Source of the DNA: JANQLU01 sp964434955
Lineage (GTDB): Bacteria; Planctomycetota; Planctomycetia; Pirellulales; Pirellulaceae
Assembly: GCA_964434955.1 (NCBI GenBank)
Contig: CAYSXI010000012.1
Coordinates: forward strand, 1-53,915
Length of the DNA stretch: 53,915 nt
Direction: 5' to 3'
Each line of letters starts with the position of its first letter. The stretch's first letter is position 1. The notes beneath the pieces are model-generated. The model did not search any database and was not told the origin of the DNA. It saw nothing but the letters and a program-made list of their open reading frames with translations. Below are positions 24,677 to 33,673 of the stretch, one piece after another. A program made the position numbers and the translations under genes.

Positions 24677-26470
24677 CTACTTCAGTTTCTTCTTAAGCCA
24701 GTCGGTCATCACTTTCATGGCCTCAGGATTGAATGTCTCATCGATTGATTTGTATTCACCCATCGAACCGTTTTCACATTTCTGGAAAAGGTGATTGAGC
24801 CCTTCGAGTTCAATCGTTTCGAAGTCGTCGTGGTTCGACTCTTCAAGGATCTTTTCAATTCGCTCAAGATTGAGCTTTGGAAGGACCTGCAGGTCTTTCT
24901 CACCATTGATCGCAAGGATCGGACATTTAACCTTTTTGAGTGAGGTTTGCGGATCGTAGGCCAGGAAAAAACGGAACCAGGGTGAAGTAAACCTTCGCAC
25001 TTGTCCGAGAATCGCCGGTTTGACCTCCGCGATCATTGGCTTCTGTTTTTCGTCGAGTGATTCGGCAATTTCGTCGATTGCCGCTTCAACTTTTTCTTTG
25101 ACTTCTGACTTCGATTCGGTCGATTGAGCAATCTCGAGAACCTTCATCAAGATCCTCTGTGATAGATCGACCTGCTCCTCGGTCGCGCCGGCATTGAGTG
25201 ACATGGCCTTCGACTGTGTCATCGCCGTTTCGACTCCGTCGATCCCCGGGCCAGCCATCAAAACAATCGCCGCCAAGTCGGATCTTTTTGCCGCCACGAT
25301 GGGCGCGATCAGGCCGCCTTCGCTATGTCCGCAAAGTGCGATCTTGTCTTTGGCAATCCGTGGATGCTTCTGCAAAAAGTCGACGACCGCTGATGCATCG
25401 TTGGCAAAGTCGTTGGACGTCGCCAAGCCGAACTTGCCAGTCGATTTTGCGGTTCCCCGGTCGTCATACCGCAACACGGCGATCCCGCGCCGACTGAAAT
25501 GGTCCGCCAACACCAGGAAGGGTTTATGCCCCATCAATGTTTCATCCCGGTCCTGGGGACCGCTTCCAGAAATCAAAACGACTGCCGGAAATGGTCCCTC
25601 TCCCTTCGGGATAGTCAACGTACCGGCAAGTGTAACGCCAGCCGGTTCGTGCTCAACTTTTACCTCTTCTTCTCGATAGGGGAACGGAGCCTGCGGACGC
25701 TGGGGACGATTTTCCCAGACATGAGGATCGCTAAACTCACTTTTTCGTTTTTCCAAAATAAGCGCGAAATTTTGCCCGCCCTGTTTCCAACGACCCTCAG
25801 CGCGATTTTCCTTTTCGTTCAGCTTTCCACGAAAGGTCAAACCAATATCGGCGACGTCAAAACTCAACGTCCCATCTTCAATTTTCCAGGCCGCTTCGAA
25901 ACCCGTTTGCCCTTCGGTCACGCTGTCAAAATAAACCAATTCATTCCCATCCTTGTCCTCGACAATTCGAAATTGCATCACCGGACGCATCGCACCCAGG
26001 TCGAGACGGCCAATCCAAGCATTCAACAACTTTTCGTCCGACTTGGTGAGCGTTTTTGCTGCCGGCTTCTCCTTTTCAAGGCTCGATTTCACCTTGGAGA
26101 AAGCAAGATCAAACTCGCGGCCCGACTGTTTCCACTTACCCTTGTACGAACCATCTTTTTGAGCCGCGCCTTCGTAACTCGCACTCGCCGCTTTGATCGT
26201 GAACTCGAATTTGGCCTTATCGAGTTTCAGTGTCGTGATTTCCATCTTGGCATTTCCCTGGTCCAAGCTGATCAGTTGTCCGGTCTGCCGGCCCTCAGAG
26301 GACTCGACTTGGACCTCCAATCGCAAGGTGTTCGGTCCCACCTTGAGTTGCCCGGCCCAACGAGACTTTTCCGCTGAAGCCTGGTTTTCCTGGGCATTCG
26401 CCGACGAAAGCAGGACGACGAACGCCAACATCGACATGGCTACCAAGGTCAAAAACTCGCGTATCAACAT
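24677..26470 (-). CDS. exported alpha/beta hydrolase with N-terminal beta repeats
   Basis: A 597-residue protein. A signal peptide (FLTLVAMSMLAFVVLLSSANA, then Q) is followed by two similar beta-rich units of about 110 residues, each ending in a G-x-W-K-Q-x-G-x-x-F/Y-x-L pattern (GKWKQSGREFDLAFSK, GRWKQGGQNFALILEK). An alpha/beta hydrolase domain covers about 270-597, with nucleophile Ser383 in GHSEGG, an oxyanion region (ISGSGPQDRDE), the acid in INGEKDLQVLP and the histidine in LEGLNHLFQ. It is likely a secreted esterase or peptidase of the S9/dienelactone-hydrolase type; the substrate is unknown. GGGAG seven bases before the ATG supports the start. It is divergent from a MarR-GNAT regulator 128 bp away. 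Confidence 0.88.
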   Translation of the reverse strand: MLIREFLTLVAMSMLAFVVLLSSANAQENQASAEKSRWAGQLKVGPNTLRLEVQVESSEGRQTGQLISLDQGNAKMEITTLKLDKAKFEFTIKAASASYEGAAQKDGSYKGKWKQSGREFDLAFSKVKSSLEKEKPAAKTLTKSDEKLLNAWIGRLDLGAMRPVMQFRIVEDKDGNELVYFDSVTEGQTGFEAAWKIEDGTLSFDVADIGLTFRGKLNEKENRAEGRWKQGGQNFALILEKRKSEFSDPHVWENRPQRPQAPFPYREEEVKVEHEPAGVTLAGTLTIPKGEGPFPAVVLISGSGPQDRDETLMGHKPFLVLADHFSRRGIAVLRYDDRGTAKSTGKFGLATSNDFANDASAVVDFLQKHPRIAKDKIALCGHSEGGLIAPIVAAKRSDLAAIVLMAGPGIDGVETAMTQSKAMSLNAGATEEQVDLSQRILMKVLEIAQSTESKSEVKEKVEAAIDEIAESLDEKQKPMIAEVKPAILGQVRRFTSPWFRFFLAYDPQTSLKKVKCPILAINGEKDLQVLPKLNLERIEKILEESNHDDFETIELEGLNHLFQKCENGSMGEYKSIDETFNPEAMKVMTDWLKKKLK

Positions 26471-26562
26471 TCAACTACTCCCAGGAATTCCAGTGACTTT
26501 CTCGCCTCAATGGGCAACGCTACGCAAACAAACCTGCCAATCCAAGTGGAAGTTTCATTTTA

Positions 26563-26596
26563 GTTGTCATTTACAACATTTTAGTGTAATATGACA
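26563..26596 (+). promoter_or_regulatory. promoter/operator candidate of the MarR-GNAT gene
   Basis: TTGTCA (26564-26569) and TAATAT (26587-26592), spaced 17 bp, form a promoter-like pair ending 6 bp before the ATG, so the mRNA may be leaderless. Overlapping it are inverted repeats GTTG/CAAC (26563-26566 with 26574-26577) and TGTCAT/ATGACA (26565-26570 with 26591-26596). This is suitable for autoregulation by the MarR domain. The region is strongly AT-rich compared with its flanks. Confidence 0.4.
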
Positions 26597-26598
26597 TC

Positions 26599-27522
26599 AT
26601 GGACAGTAAAAAAAAGACGATTGCCGAGATCCGGCAGCATTCGCGACAACTGGTTCGTGAACTTGGGATGATCCGTGGCGTGTACCAGGGGACAGGCCAT
26701 ACGGTTTCCCAATGCCATGTCCTGTTTGAATTAGCCGCGCACCGGTCACTCAACTTGATGGAACTCGCCGACAATCTGCTGATCGATAAATCGAATACGA
26801 GTCGCACGGTACGCAAACTGGTGGACGAGGGGCTGATCGAATCGGAAAAGGTTTCGTCCGACAATCGGCAAAAGCTATTCAAGCTCACCCGCGCGGGTGA
26901 AAAAGTGCTGGCGGAGGTTGTTGAGAACGCCGATGTGCAAGTCAACACGGCGTTGGAGAATCTCGATGATGACCAGGTGCAAACGGTTATCCAGGGCATG
27001 AGGCTTTATGCCAGCGCGCTCCGCAAAAGCCGGCTCCAGGAACAGTTTGTATTGCGGCCCATCCAGAAGAAGGATGATCCGCATATCGCAAAAGTCATTC
27101 GCGAAGTCATGACCGAGTTCCAGGCGATTGGTGATGGGTACTCGATCAATGACCCCGAGGTCGATGACATGTTTGCCACCTACCGGGACAAGCAATCAGT
27201 CTACTACGTGATCACACAGGACGAAAAAATCGTTGGCGGTGGCGGAATTGGGCCGTTGAAGGGTGGCGGTCGCTCAACTTGCGAATTGCAAAAGATGTTT
27301 TTCCTGCCGGCCCTTCGGGGTTGCGGTATGGGGCGCCGATTGCTTCGGTTGCTGCTCGACGAAGCGAGAAAACGCGGTTACAAAAAGTGTTACCTCGAGA
27401 CGCTTGATCGAATGTGGCAGGCAATCGAGCTTTATCGAAAACATGGCTTTCAGCCGCTTCAGAAACCGATGGGCAACACGGGACATTGTGCTTGCGACAA
27501 GTGGTTTGTTTTGGAGTTATAG
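26599..27522 (+). CDS. MarR regulator fused to GNAT acetyltransferase
   Basis: A 307-residue two-domain protein. Residues of about 1-145 are a MarR winged helix (VSQCHVLFELAAHRSLNLM, LLIDKSNTSRTVRKLVDEGLIE, DNRQKLFKLTRAGEK). Residues of about 150-307 are a GNAT N-acetyltransferase with the acetyl-CoA loop LRGCGMGRRLL and the later YRKHGFQPL element. Such MarR-GNAT fusions are known in many bacteria, and the acetyl acceptor is usually unknown. There is no SD before the ATG, which would fit a leaderless message. It is divergent from the alpha/beta hydrolase, which it may regulate. Confidence 0.9.
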   Translation: MDSKKKTIAEIRQHSRQLVRELGMIRGVYQGTGHTVSQCHVLFELAAHRSLNLMELADNLLIDKSNTSRTVRKLVDEGLIESEKVSSDNRQKLFKLTRAGEKVLAEVVENADVQVNTALENLDDDQVQTVIQGMRLYASALRKSRLQEQFVLRPIQKKDDPHIAKVIREVMTEFQAIGDGYSINDPEVDDMFATYRDKQSVYYVITQDEKIVGGGGIGPLKGGGRSTCELQKMFFLPALRGCGMGRRLLRLLLDEARKRGYKKCYLETLDRMWQAIELYRKHGFQPLQKPMGNTGHCACDKWFVLEL

Positions 27523-27620
27523 GTACCTGCTGGAGTTTCCGGATCGGTTCAAAAAACGAATCGAGCAGTACTCGCACGTCCCCGATTGGCGGGTGAAAGG
27601 ATGCCGCGTCACGGTGCCTG

Positions 27621-28291
27621 GGATCCAGGACGAATGTTTCGGGGGGGAGCGTATTGAACCACTCGCTAGCGCGTCGTGCTTGTATTCAATTTGTGCGAAT
27701 TCACTCGCTGGCGCTTCATGCTCGTATTCGATGGTTGCCGAGCCATTTGTCTTGGCTTGGTGCTTTAGAGCAGACTTTTCAATTCGCTCGCGGTCCACAG
27801 ATTCCGGAACGAGTGTTTCGGGGGGAGCGTATTGAACCACTCGCTAGCGCTTCGTGCTTGTATTCAATTTGTGCGAATTCACTCGCTGGCGCGTCGTGCT
27901 TGTATTCGATGGTTGCCGAGCCACTTGTCTTGGCTTGGTGCTTTGGAGCAAACGTTTCAATTTGCTCGCGGTCCACAGATTCCGGAACGAGCGTTCCGGG
28001 GGGAGCGTATTGAACCACTCGCTGGCGCTTCGTGCTCGTATCCAATTGGTGCGAATTCACTCGTTGGCGCGTCGTGCTTGTATTCGATGGTTGCCGAGCC
28101 ATTTGTCTTGGCTTGGTGCTTTAGAGCAGACGTTTCAATTCGCTCGCGGTCCACAGATTCCGGAACGAGTGTTTCGGGGGGAGCGTATTGAACCACTCGC
28201 TGGCGCTTCGTGCTTGTATTCAATTTGTGCGAATTCACTCGCTGGCGCTTCGTGCTCGTATTCGATGGTTGCCGAGCCACTTGTTTGGGGT
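27621..28291. repeat. 178-bp tandem repeat array with 27-bp sub-repeats
   Basis: Units start at 27651, 27829, 28007 and 28185, exactly 178 bp apart: three full units and a partial fourth, with a degenerate edge from about 27621. Each unit holds two copies of a 27-bp element (consensus start ACTCGCTGGCGCTTCGTGCT, ending TTGTATTC) 42 bp apart. The eight copies begin at 27661, 27703, 27839, 27881, 28017, 28059, 28195 and 28237. Units differ by scattered substitutions. The array fills the space between two convergent genes and has no RBS-led gene. Because 178 is not divisible by 3, open frames recur in several frames on both strands; these are not called as genes. Read in reverse, the element can encode NTSTKRQRV, a string I recall from other planctomycete genomes (unverified). 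Confidence 0.95.
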
Positions 28292-28394
28292 TCGTGTTTC
28301 GGCTGCGTGCCTACATGGAAGGACCGGCTGAATTCGATTCTTGCGCGCGCGATCCTGTTCAGTCCACGCCCTGCCCGAGTGGCAATTTTGCCGC

Positions 28395-29879
28395 TCAAGA
28401 TGGTTCCTGGACGTTTTTCTTTTTCTTCTTTTGTGGTTTCGGGGACTTCGCTTTATCCTTGGCACGATGACTGAGAAAACGCTGATGGAGCTCATTTACT
28501 TTTTCAGGATTCTCAGCAGCGACATTGTTTTTCTCGGCTTTATCCTTTTCCAAGTGGAACAATTGCCAGTCTTCCAACTTCGGTTCGGAAGCGCCATATT
28601 TGACGATCTTCCAGCCGTCGTACTGCAATGCCCAGCGGTTAATTCGCGTGCTCCAGATCCAATACAAATCCCGCTTCGGCAGTCTAGCCTGGCCCTTCAT
28701 CGCCGGCAGAATATTCAAACCATCGAAATCAACTTTCTTTTTCGGTTCCGCTTCAATCAATGCGGCCAAAGTTGGGAACCAGTCCACGATATGTGTCGGC
28801 TGGTCAAATTTTCCCGCTTCAATGGTGCCGGGCCAGTTCGCGAATGCCGGTACATGGATTCCACCTTCCCAAACGTCCACTTTTTTTCCACGAAAGGGTA
28901 GTTTCTGATTGAAGTCGGTCAACTTCAGATCATCCGGATAGGCTTTGCCGCCCCAATTCACTTGCGGACCGTTGTCCGACGAAAAAAGAATCAACGTGTT
29001 CTTGCGTTTCCCGCTATCATCGAGGGCTTTGACAATTTCCCCAATGCATGAGTCCAGGTGATAAACGGCTGCCAAGAGCAAACGTTTTTCGTGGTCACTT
29101 TCTTTTTGGATGATGCCCTGGGGATCATTGAACCATTTGATTTTGTCTTCGTTGAGCCATCGCTTCGGGTTTTTGGGATCCACTTGAGTCGGCGTATCAA
29201 CAAAGGGCCCGCGTTCATCCAGAGGGGTGTGAACCGAGTGGAAGGGGATGTAAAGGAAAAACGGATTCTCCCTTTCTGCTTTGACGATGCGGACGGCTTC
29301 TCGCGCAATCAAGTCAGTGGCATGAACTCCGTTTTCGTGATTTTCGACGGGCTTCAGATCACGATGCCAGGAGTTCTCGAATTTCCCCTTGCGGTACCGA
29401 TGATCGTACATACCTACGGCGCCTGCCATGGATCCGTAGCTATGATCGAAACCGAAGTAATTTGGACCATGCTCAAAACTCGAGCCGAGATGCCATTTTC
29501 CGCAGATGAAGGTATCGTAGCCAGCATCCTGGAACAGGCTTGCCATCGTTGGCGTGCCCTTTGGGAAAACCGGGTTATTGTTGGCCGCTAAAGCCGCATT
29601 GCCAAATCGCCCCGGGTAACGCCCCGTCATCAAGGCGACACGAGTCGGCGTGCACTGAGGCATGACGTAGTGGCGTGCGAAGGTCAAACCGGTCGCCGCA
29701 AGCTTGTCCAGGTTGGGCGAATAGACGTTCGGGTTGTTGTAACCAATATCGGCCCAGCCCTGATCGTCACTGACAATGACTATCACGTTCGGTCGGTTCT
29801 TATCTTCGGCCGACAAATTCCTATGCAAGCCGGCGATGGACACCAAAAGCGCCAATCCGATCAAGAGCTTATTCTTCAT
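28395..29879 (-). CDS. formylglycine sulfatase (family S1) with Lys-rich tail
   Basis: A 494-residue exported sulfatase. Start at 29879 (MKNKLLIGLALLVSIAG) gives a clean signal peptide cut near LSA/E, with GGTGGG upstream; an upstream in-frame start at 29927 would spoil it. Asp38-Asp39 (VIVSDDQGWADIGYN) are metal ligands. The active-site motif is CTPTRVALMTGRYPG, with cysteine 76 predicted to become formylglycine; Thr replaces the common Ser in CxPSR, as in many environmental sulfatases. GKWHLGSSFEHGP and FSSDNGPQVNWGG are also conserved. The C-terminus (residues of about 475-494) is strongly basic with a K5 run. It ends about 100 bp beyond the tandem repeat array. The substrate is unknown. 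Confidence 0.94.
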   Translation of the reverse strand: MKNKLLIGLALLVSIAGLHRNLSAEDKNRPNVIVIVSDDQGWADIGYNNPNVYSPNLDKLAATGLTFARHYVMPQCTPTRVALMTGRYPGRFGNAALAANNNPVFPKGTPTMASLFQDAGYDTFICGKWHLGSSFEHGPNYFGFDHSYGSMAGAVGMYDHRYRKGKFENSWHRDLKPVENHENGVHATDLIAREAVRIVKAERENPFFLYIPFHSVHTPLDERGPFVDTPTQVDPKNPKRWLNEDKIKWFNDPQGIIQKESDHEKRLLLAAVYHLDSCIGEIVKALDDSGKRKNTLILFSSDNGPQVNWGGKAYPDDLKLTDFNQKLPFRGKKVDVWEGGIHVPAFANWPGTIEAGKFDQPTHIVDWFPTLAALIEAEPKKKVDFDGLNILPAMKGQARLPKRDLYWIWSTRINRWALQYDGWKIVKYGASEPKLEDWQLFHLEKDKAEKNNVAAENPEKVNELHQRFLSHRAKDKAKSPKPQKKKKKNVQEPS

Positions 29880-29964
29880 TTTGAACCCACCGTCATTGAA
29901 CCCACAGTTTTCTTGTCTGGCAAACATTGTAACATCCGCTTGCCGTCGGTTTCGCCGATCGACC

Positions 29965-30504
29965 TTACTCGCGAATTCGATTGATCAACTTTTTGATCCG
30001 CGAAGCATAAGCCGGGTTCTTGTGACGGGATTCTTTCTCGAGAATCGGTAGCAGTTGCGCTGCCTCGAGCCGGCCATCGCGAACCAGATTGGCAAGTGCT
30101 TTTGCTGAAAACGACTTGCTTGCGATACAACTCCTGGAATCCGCCAGCCATTGCAGCATCTGCGGAACCGCGACGCCCTCGACTTCTTCAGGAACGCCTG
30201 TTTCCAGCAACCACTTGGAAACGCTTCGATGCATCCCGGGAAAGGGCACCTGGTCTCGCAAGTCAAAAAGAATCGGCAGGGTCTCGGCGACCTGCTCCAT
30301 ATCCACCTGACAAAGGTCGCCAATGAACCACATGAATCGCTGCGCGGTTTTTTCTTCCCCGTGAAAGAGAAACAGAATGTCGCGAAGATGAATTCCCTGG
30401 CGAACCATTTCCGTTGCCCAGGCCTTGCGAGCTTTCGCGTCACTTGTTGCCAAGCCCAACTGCAATTCGCGAACGAGTTCGGCGGCCATGGATGCCCTAT
30501 CCAA
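29965..30504 (-). CDS. helical protein of unknown function
   Basis: A 179-residue, almost wholly helical protein without signal peptide or membrane segment. I do not recognise a family. The regular Leu/Ala spacing (LPILFDLRDQVPFPGMHRSV, KALANLVRDGRLEAAQLLPI) suggests a HEAT- or ARM-like superhelix, so a scaffold or adaptor role is possible. It starts 12 bp after the PhyH-type dioxygenase gene and is probably its operon partner. The start at 30504 could also be the internal Met at position 6; there is no strong SD. Confidence 0.65.
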   Translation of the reverse strand: MDRASMAAELVRELQLGLATSDAKARKAWATEMVRQGIHLRDILFLFHGEEKTAQRFMWFIGDLCQVDMEQVAETLPILFDLRDQVPFPGMHRSVSKWLLETGVPEEVEGVAVPQMLQWLADSRSCIASKSFSAKALANLVRDGRLEAAQLLPILEKESRHKNPAYASRIKKLINRIRE

Positions 30505-30516
30505 AATGATTCTTGC

Positions 30517-31362
30517 TCAATCCTTATTCAAGGAATCCAGATGAGTCGTCCATTGAATCTTGTCATTGTGCGAATGCGTGAATCCGATAGAGCGTTCATA
30601 CTCAACCGTCGCCCGCGATCGATGAGCCACAATGTAAGTTCGCCGCCACCGATCGGATTGGTTTCCAGGCGACCCGTGCACAATCTTTTCGTTATGCACG
30701 CTCACCGACCCACGACGGACCGGAAGCGAAACAACCTGATCTGATTCCGTCAATGCCGCGGTGAGAACGTGTGAGTCCTCACGATCGCCCGCGTTGCCGG
30801 AGGCGGAATGCATGGGGCGATGCGGGCGAAGCTCCGGTTCCAGATGCGAACCGGGAACGACTTGCAGACAGCCGTTTTCGTTGTCGGCATCGTCCAAAGC
30901 AAGAGAACAAGTCGTGGTCAGAGTGTCCGGCGTACCGGTCGGCCAATACCCCAAATCCTGGTGCCATGCGAATTTGGCGCCGCCCTTATTGGGTCGCTTG
31001 GCAAGGAACTGGTCGTAGTCCAACAGAATCTCTTCGCCGAGCAATTGCTTGGCAATCGATTCAGCACGAAGTTCAAAAACGTTGTTCTCGAGTTCCGGAC
31101 GATACTTGCGAGGTAATACCGCGTTGACCAATTGAAACTCTTCAAACTTGCGATCGTAGGGCCCGCTCATGTCGCAGAAATCTCGCCCCATGTCAGGGAC
31201 CTTGCCCTCAATGAACTTCTGATAGAGCGGCTCAAAGCTGGCAAGTTCTTCTTCGCTGACCACATCATCAAGGACGATGTAACCGTCGCGATGGTAGGAA
31301 TCGATCTGTTCGCGAGTTAGCCAATAGTTGTTTCCATCGACGCCGGGATTTCGTTCGCTCAT
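30517..31362 (-). CDS. phytanoyl-CoA dioxygenase family (PhyH) oxygenase
   Basis: A 281-residue Fe(II)/2-oxoglutarate-dependent oxygenase of the PhyH family. The iron-binding triad is His134 and Asp136 (FAWHQDLGYW) plus His229 (KIVHGSPGNQ), and the 2-oxoglutarate-binding arginine is within SDRWRRTYI. These proteins hydroxylate small molecules or fatty-acyl substrates; the substrate here cannot be inferred. Start at 31362 (MSERNPG) is chosen because AAGGTG sits just upstream; an in-frame start at 31395 adds 11 residues without SD. It is followed by the helical protein gene 12 bp downstream. Confidence 0.88.
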   Translation of the reverse strand: MSERNPGVDGNNYWLTREQIDSYHRDGYIVLDDVVSEEELASFEPLYQKFIEGKVPDMGRDFCDMSGPYDRKFEEFQLVNAVLPRKYRPELENNVFELRAESIAKQLLGEEILLDYDQFLAKRPNKGGAKFAWHQDLGYWPTGTPDTLTTTCSLALDDADNENGCLQVVPGSHLEPELRPHRPMHSASGNAGDREDSHVLTAALTESDQVVSLPVRRGSVSVHNEKIVHGSPGNQSDRWRRTYIVAHRSRATVEYERSIGFTHSHNDKIQWTTHLDSLNKD

Positions 31363-31454
31363 TTTCACCTTGCTCCTGTGGATGGTTAGCCACATGATAT
31401 CAAGAATGAGATGGGAACAAGTACCGGGGAGCCTGCCTTCAGTGGCCGGTACGA

Positions 31455-33518
31455 CTATTTCCTACGTTGCTTGAGAAGGTGCGCCGCGAACTCTTTGGCA
31501 TCCACTTTCCCATCTTGGTTGGAATCACGCTCATTGATCCAATTCGAAGCCCAGTTTTCGCTGTTTCTTCTTGCCAAGATTTCGTTTTTGGAAATGTAGG
31601 AATCATTGTCGATATCCAGTTGCCCAAAGTAACGTTCCAGCTGCTGAAAACGAGTCAGCCTGGGGTTATTTGGCGAACCAGATCCACTCAACGCTCGAAC
31701 TCGTGTACCGGGCTTCGCTCCCGGAACATAGTATTCGATATACCCAAGGTGCATTTCGTCGTAAGTTTGTTCACCCCAATACACGTTTTTTGATGAGTCC
31801 TTCTTGCTGATTGCGGGATTATCCTTGCTGTTATCGTAGGTTGCCGTGTATCGCAGCTTGCTCCCTTTCGATATCAAGCGATTCTCTGCGTATTGATAGA
31901 ACAACTGCCAATTGAAGTCGTATTGCGGAACATTGAGCAATGTTTCCGGCTTGCCGCCTTCATCTTTCGGCATCAATTCGTATCGGGCTGAGGTTCCCCG
32001 TAGATGGTGATGCGGTAAGTACCCGATTACGAAAATGTCTTCTTGGACATTCGCGAGCGCCTCAATCTTTACGTTCTTCTTCCCGGCGGGGATTAACAGG
32101 TCATCCTCGCTAATCAGGTGTGCCGTTCGCACCTCATGTTCAGGCTTATCCGTATAGACAACGCCCATTTTCGTGAGGTCTTCGGTGGCTTTCCCGTTTG
32201 GCGTGTAGTGCATCTGAAAAACCAGCTTCGAACCTTTGGGCAAGCGGCGGGCAAAACCTTTGGGGTAAATTCGGGTCGCGTTTCCAGGTACATAGGCAGC
32301 CCAGTAATCGATGCCGTCGCCCCGTTCCCGTTGTCCATCCGGAATCATGACGAGCACGAGGACGTGGTGCACGACCTCGGCGACACCCGGCCTGATCTCA
32401 ATCGCCTGAACCCACTTGTCTTCGTCGAGCTTCGGATCCACCACGACGTTGATGTAGGGCATAAAGCCATCTGCGATGACTTTCTCGGCTTTATCGAACT
32501 CAAAAACGTCATCCGGTTTTCCGATCGTCCAACTATCAGCAAACTTCCTAGGCGCAGGAGCGTCGGCCGAGTCACCCTCGGGAATTCCATTTTGAAGCCA
32601 AGCCAGCAAGTCCCTTTTGTCCGCCTCGGACAGGGAGCGATCGTTGGCCCAATGCAATTTCGACTGTTTCGTTTTCGGATCCTTTTCGTCCTCGGCAAAC
32701 CAGGGCGGCATGGTCCCCCGCTTGACCACGTTCGCGATCATCCCGGCGTAGTCCTTGACTTCATCGTATTCGGCGAGTGAAAACGGCGATGGGCCGCCTT
32801 CCCGATGGCATTCCAGGCAATTGTTCTGAATGATTCGTGAAATTCGATTGTGATAGGTGACCTTTGGGGCCGCGGCGGACTTGATCTTTTTGTCAAAGTA
32901 CAAATCGCAACCCGGAGAAGTCGTGGCAGCGACTTCGATTCGCTCGCCAGCCAACAAACTATCAATTGCGTCTTCGAGATAGTGATTGGAGGGCTCATCT
33001 TTGGTGTAGCCAATCCCGTACTGGTCGTTGACGGCTCCGCGATAGACCAGCGTTCTCGCGCGGTCAATCACAAACGCCTCGGTCGTTGTTTTCGCACCGA
33101 GTGCGCGAATGATCGTTTCATTCTTGTCGCGGACATACGGACTTTGATAACCTTGCGCTTTTACCGACGCTTCAACTTTGTCTTGCTTCTCCGACAACGT
33201 TGGATTGACGAACAGAAACTGCACGTTCTTGTCGGAATACTTCTTTTCCAGTCGAGCAAGCGTCGGCGCGAATTTGAGACAAAGAGGACATCCGGTTCCG
33301 GTCAGAACCACGACCGTCGCTTTTTTATAACTGTACTTGCTGAGTTGATGCGATTTTCCATCAAGCGATTCAAATTCGAAATCAGGGACCATTTTGCCGA
33401 TTCCCACGTCGCCCGGCTTGATCTTGACGGGTGCCTGCTTGATGTCGCCTTGCTGTTGGGCAAATGCCAACGAAGCCGAAAAGAAAACGATGAAAACAAA
33501 CGTAAGATATTTGGCCAC
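31455..33518 (-). CDS. four-module redoxin / haem / copper-oxygenase / EF-hand protein
   Basis: A 687-residue exported protein with a signal peptide (LTFVFIVFFSASLAFA, then Q). In order: a thioredoxin-like AhpC/TSA domain with C77-P-L-C80; a c-type haem motif CLECH (234-238) in a planctomycete cytochrome segment (ISRIIQNNCLECHREGGPSPF, RGTMPPWF with a possible Met ligand); a region like the copper type II ascorbate-dependent monooxygenases (VVHHVLVLVMIP, FQMHYTPNGK, YLPHHHLRG, as copper-binding histidines); and two EF hands near the C-terminus (DIDNDSYISKNE, DSNQDGKVDAKE). It acts in the periplasm, coupling thiol, haem and copper redox chemistry. The partner and substrate are unknown. Confidence 0.88.
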   Translation of the reverse strand: MAKYLTFVFIVFFSASLAFAQQQGDIKQAPVKIKPGDVGIGKMVPDFEFESLDGKSHQLSKYSYKKATVVVLTGTGCPLCLKFAPTLARLEKKYSDKNVQFLFVNPTLSEKQDKVEASVKAQGYQSPYVRDKNETIIRALGAKTTTEAFVIDRARTLVYRGAVNDQYGIGYTKDEPSNHYLEDAIDSLLAGERIEVAATTSPGCDLYFDKKIKSAAAPKVTYHNRISRIIQNNCLECHREGGPSPFSLAEYDEVKDYAGMIANVVKRGTMPPWFAEDEKDPKTKQSKLHWANDRSLSEADKRDLLAWLQNGIPEGDSADAPAPRKFADSWTIGKPDDVFEFDKAEKVIADGFMPYINVVVDPKLDEDKWVQAIEIRPGVAEVVHHVLVLVMIPDGQRERGDGIDYWAAYVPGNATRIYPKGFARRLPKGSKLVFQMHYTPNGKATEDLTKMGVVYTDKPEHEVRTAHLISEDDLLIPAGKKNVKIEALANVQEDIFVIGYLPHHHLRGTSARYELMPKDEGGKPETLLNVPQYDFNWQLFYQYAENRLISKGSKLRYTATYDNSKDNPAISKKDSSKNVYWGEQTYDEMHLGYIEYYVPGAKPGTRVRALSGSGSPNNPRLTRFQQLERYFGQLDIDNDSYISKNEILARRNSENWASNWINERDSNQDGKVDAKEFAAHLLKQRRK

Positions 33519-33673
33519 TTGAGTCCCTGTCGCTTATCGCAAAATGTGTGCGGGTAATTCAGAAATGCGAATTTGAGGCCCCATTGTACATGAAGCGGCG
33601 AATCGACCGAAAGCTCGATACCGATTCATTTCGACGCCGCCAAGAACAACCAGTCTGCAAAACGTGACCTGGA

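Noticed and set aside
25499..26377. 292-codon plus-strand frame antisense to the alpha/beta hydrolase
   Set aside because: It overlaps a well-supported gene on the opposite strand and its translation has no recognisable motif.
27621..28291. CRISPR array
   Set aside because: The 178-bp units are tandem without variable spacers of uniform length, the 27-bp elements have 42-bp and 136-bp alternating gaps with repeated contents, and no cas gene is present.
27517..28495. Open frames of about 70-206 codons on both strands across the repeat array
   Set aside because: They are by-products of the 178-bp repeat, whose length is not a multiple of 3, so the same open string recurs in several frames. 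None has an SD, signal peptide or a family resemblance.
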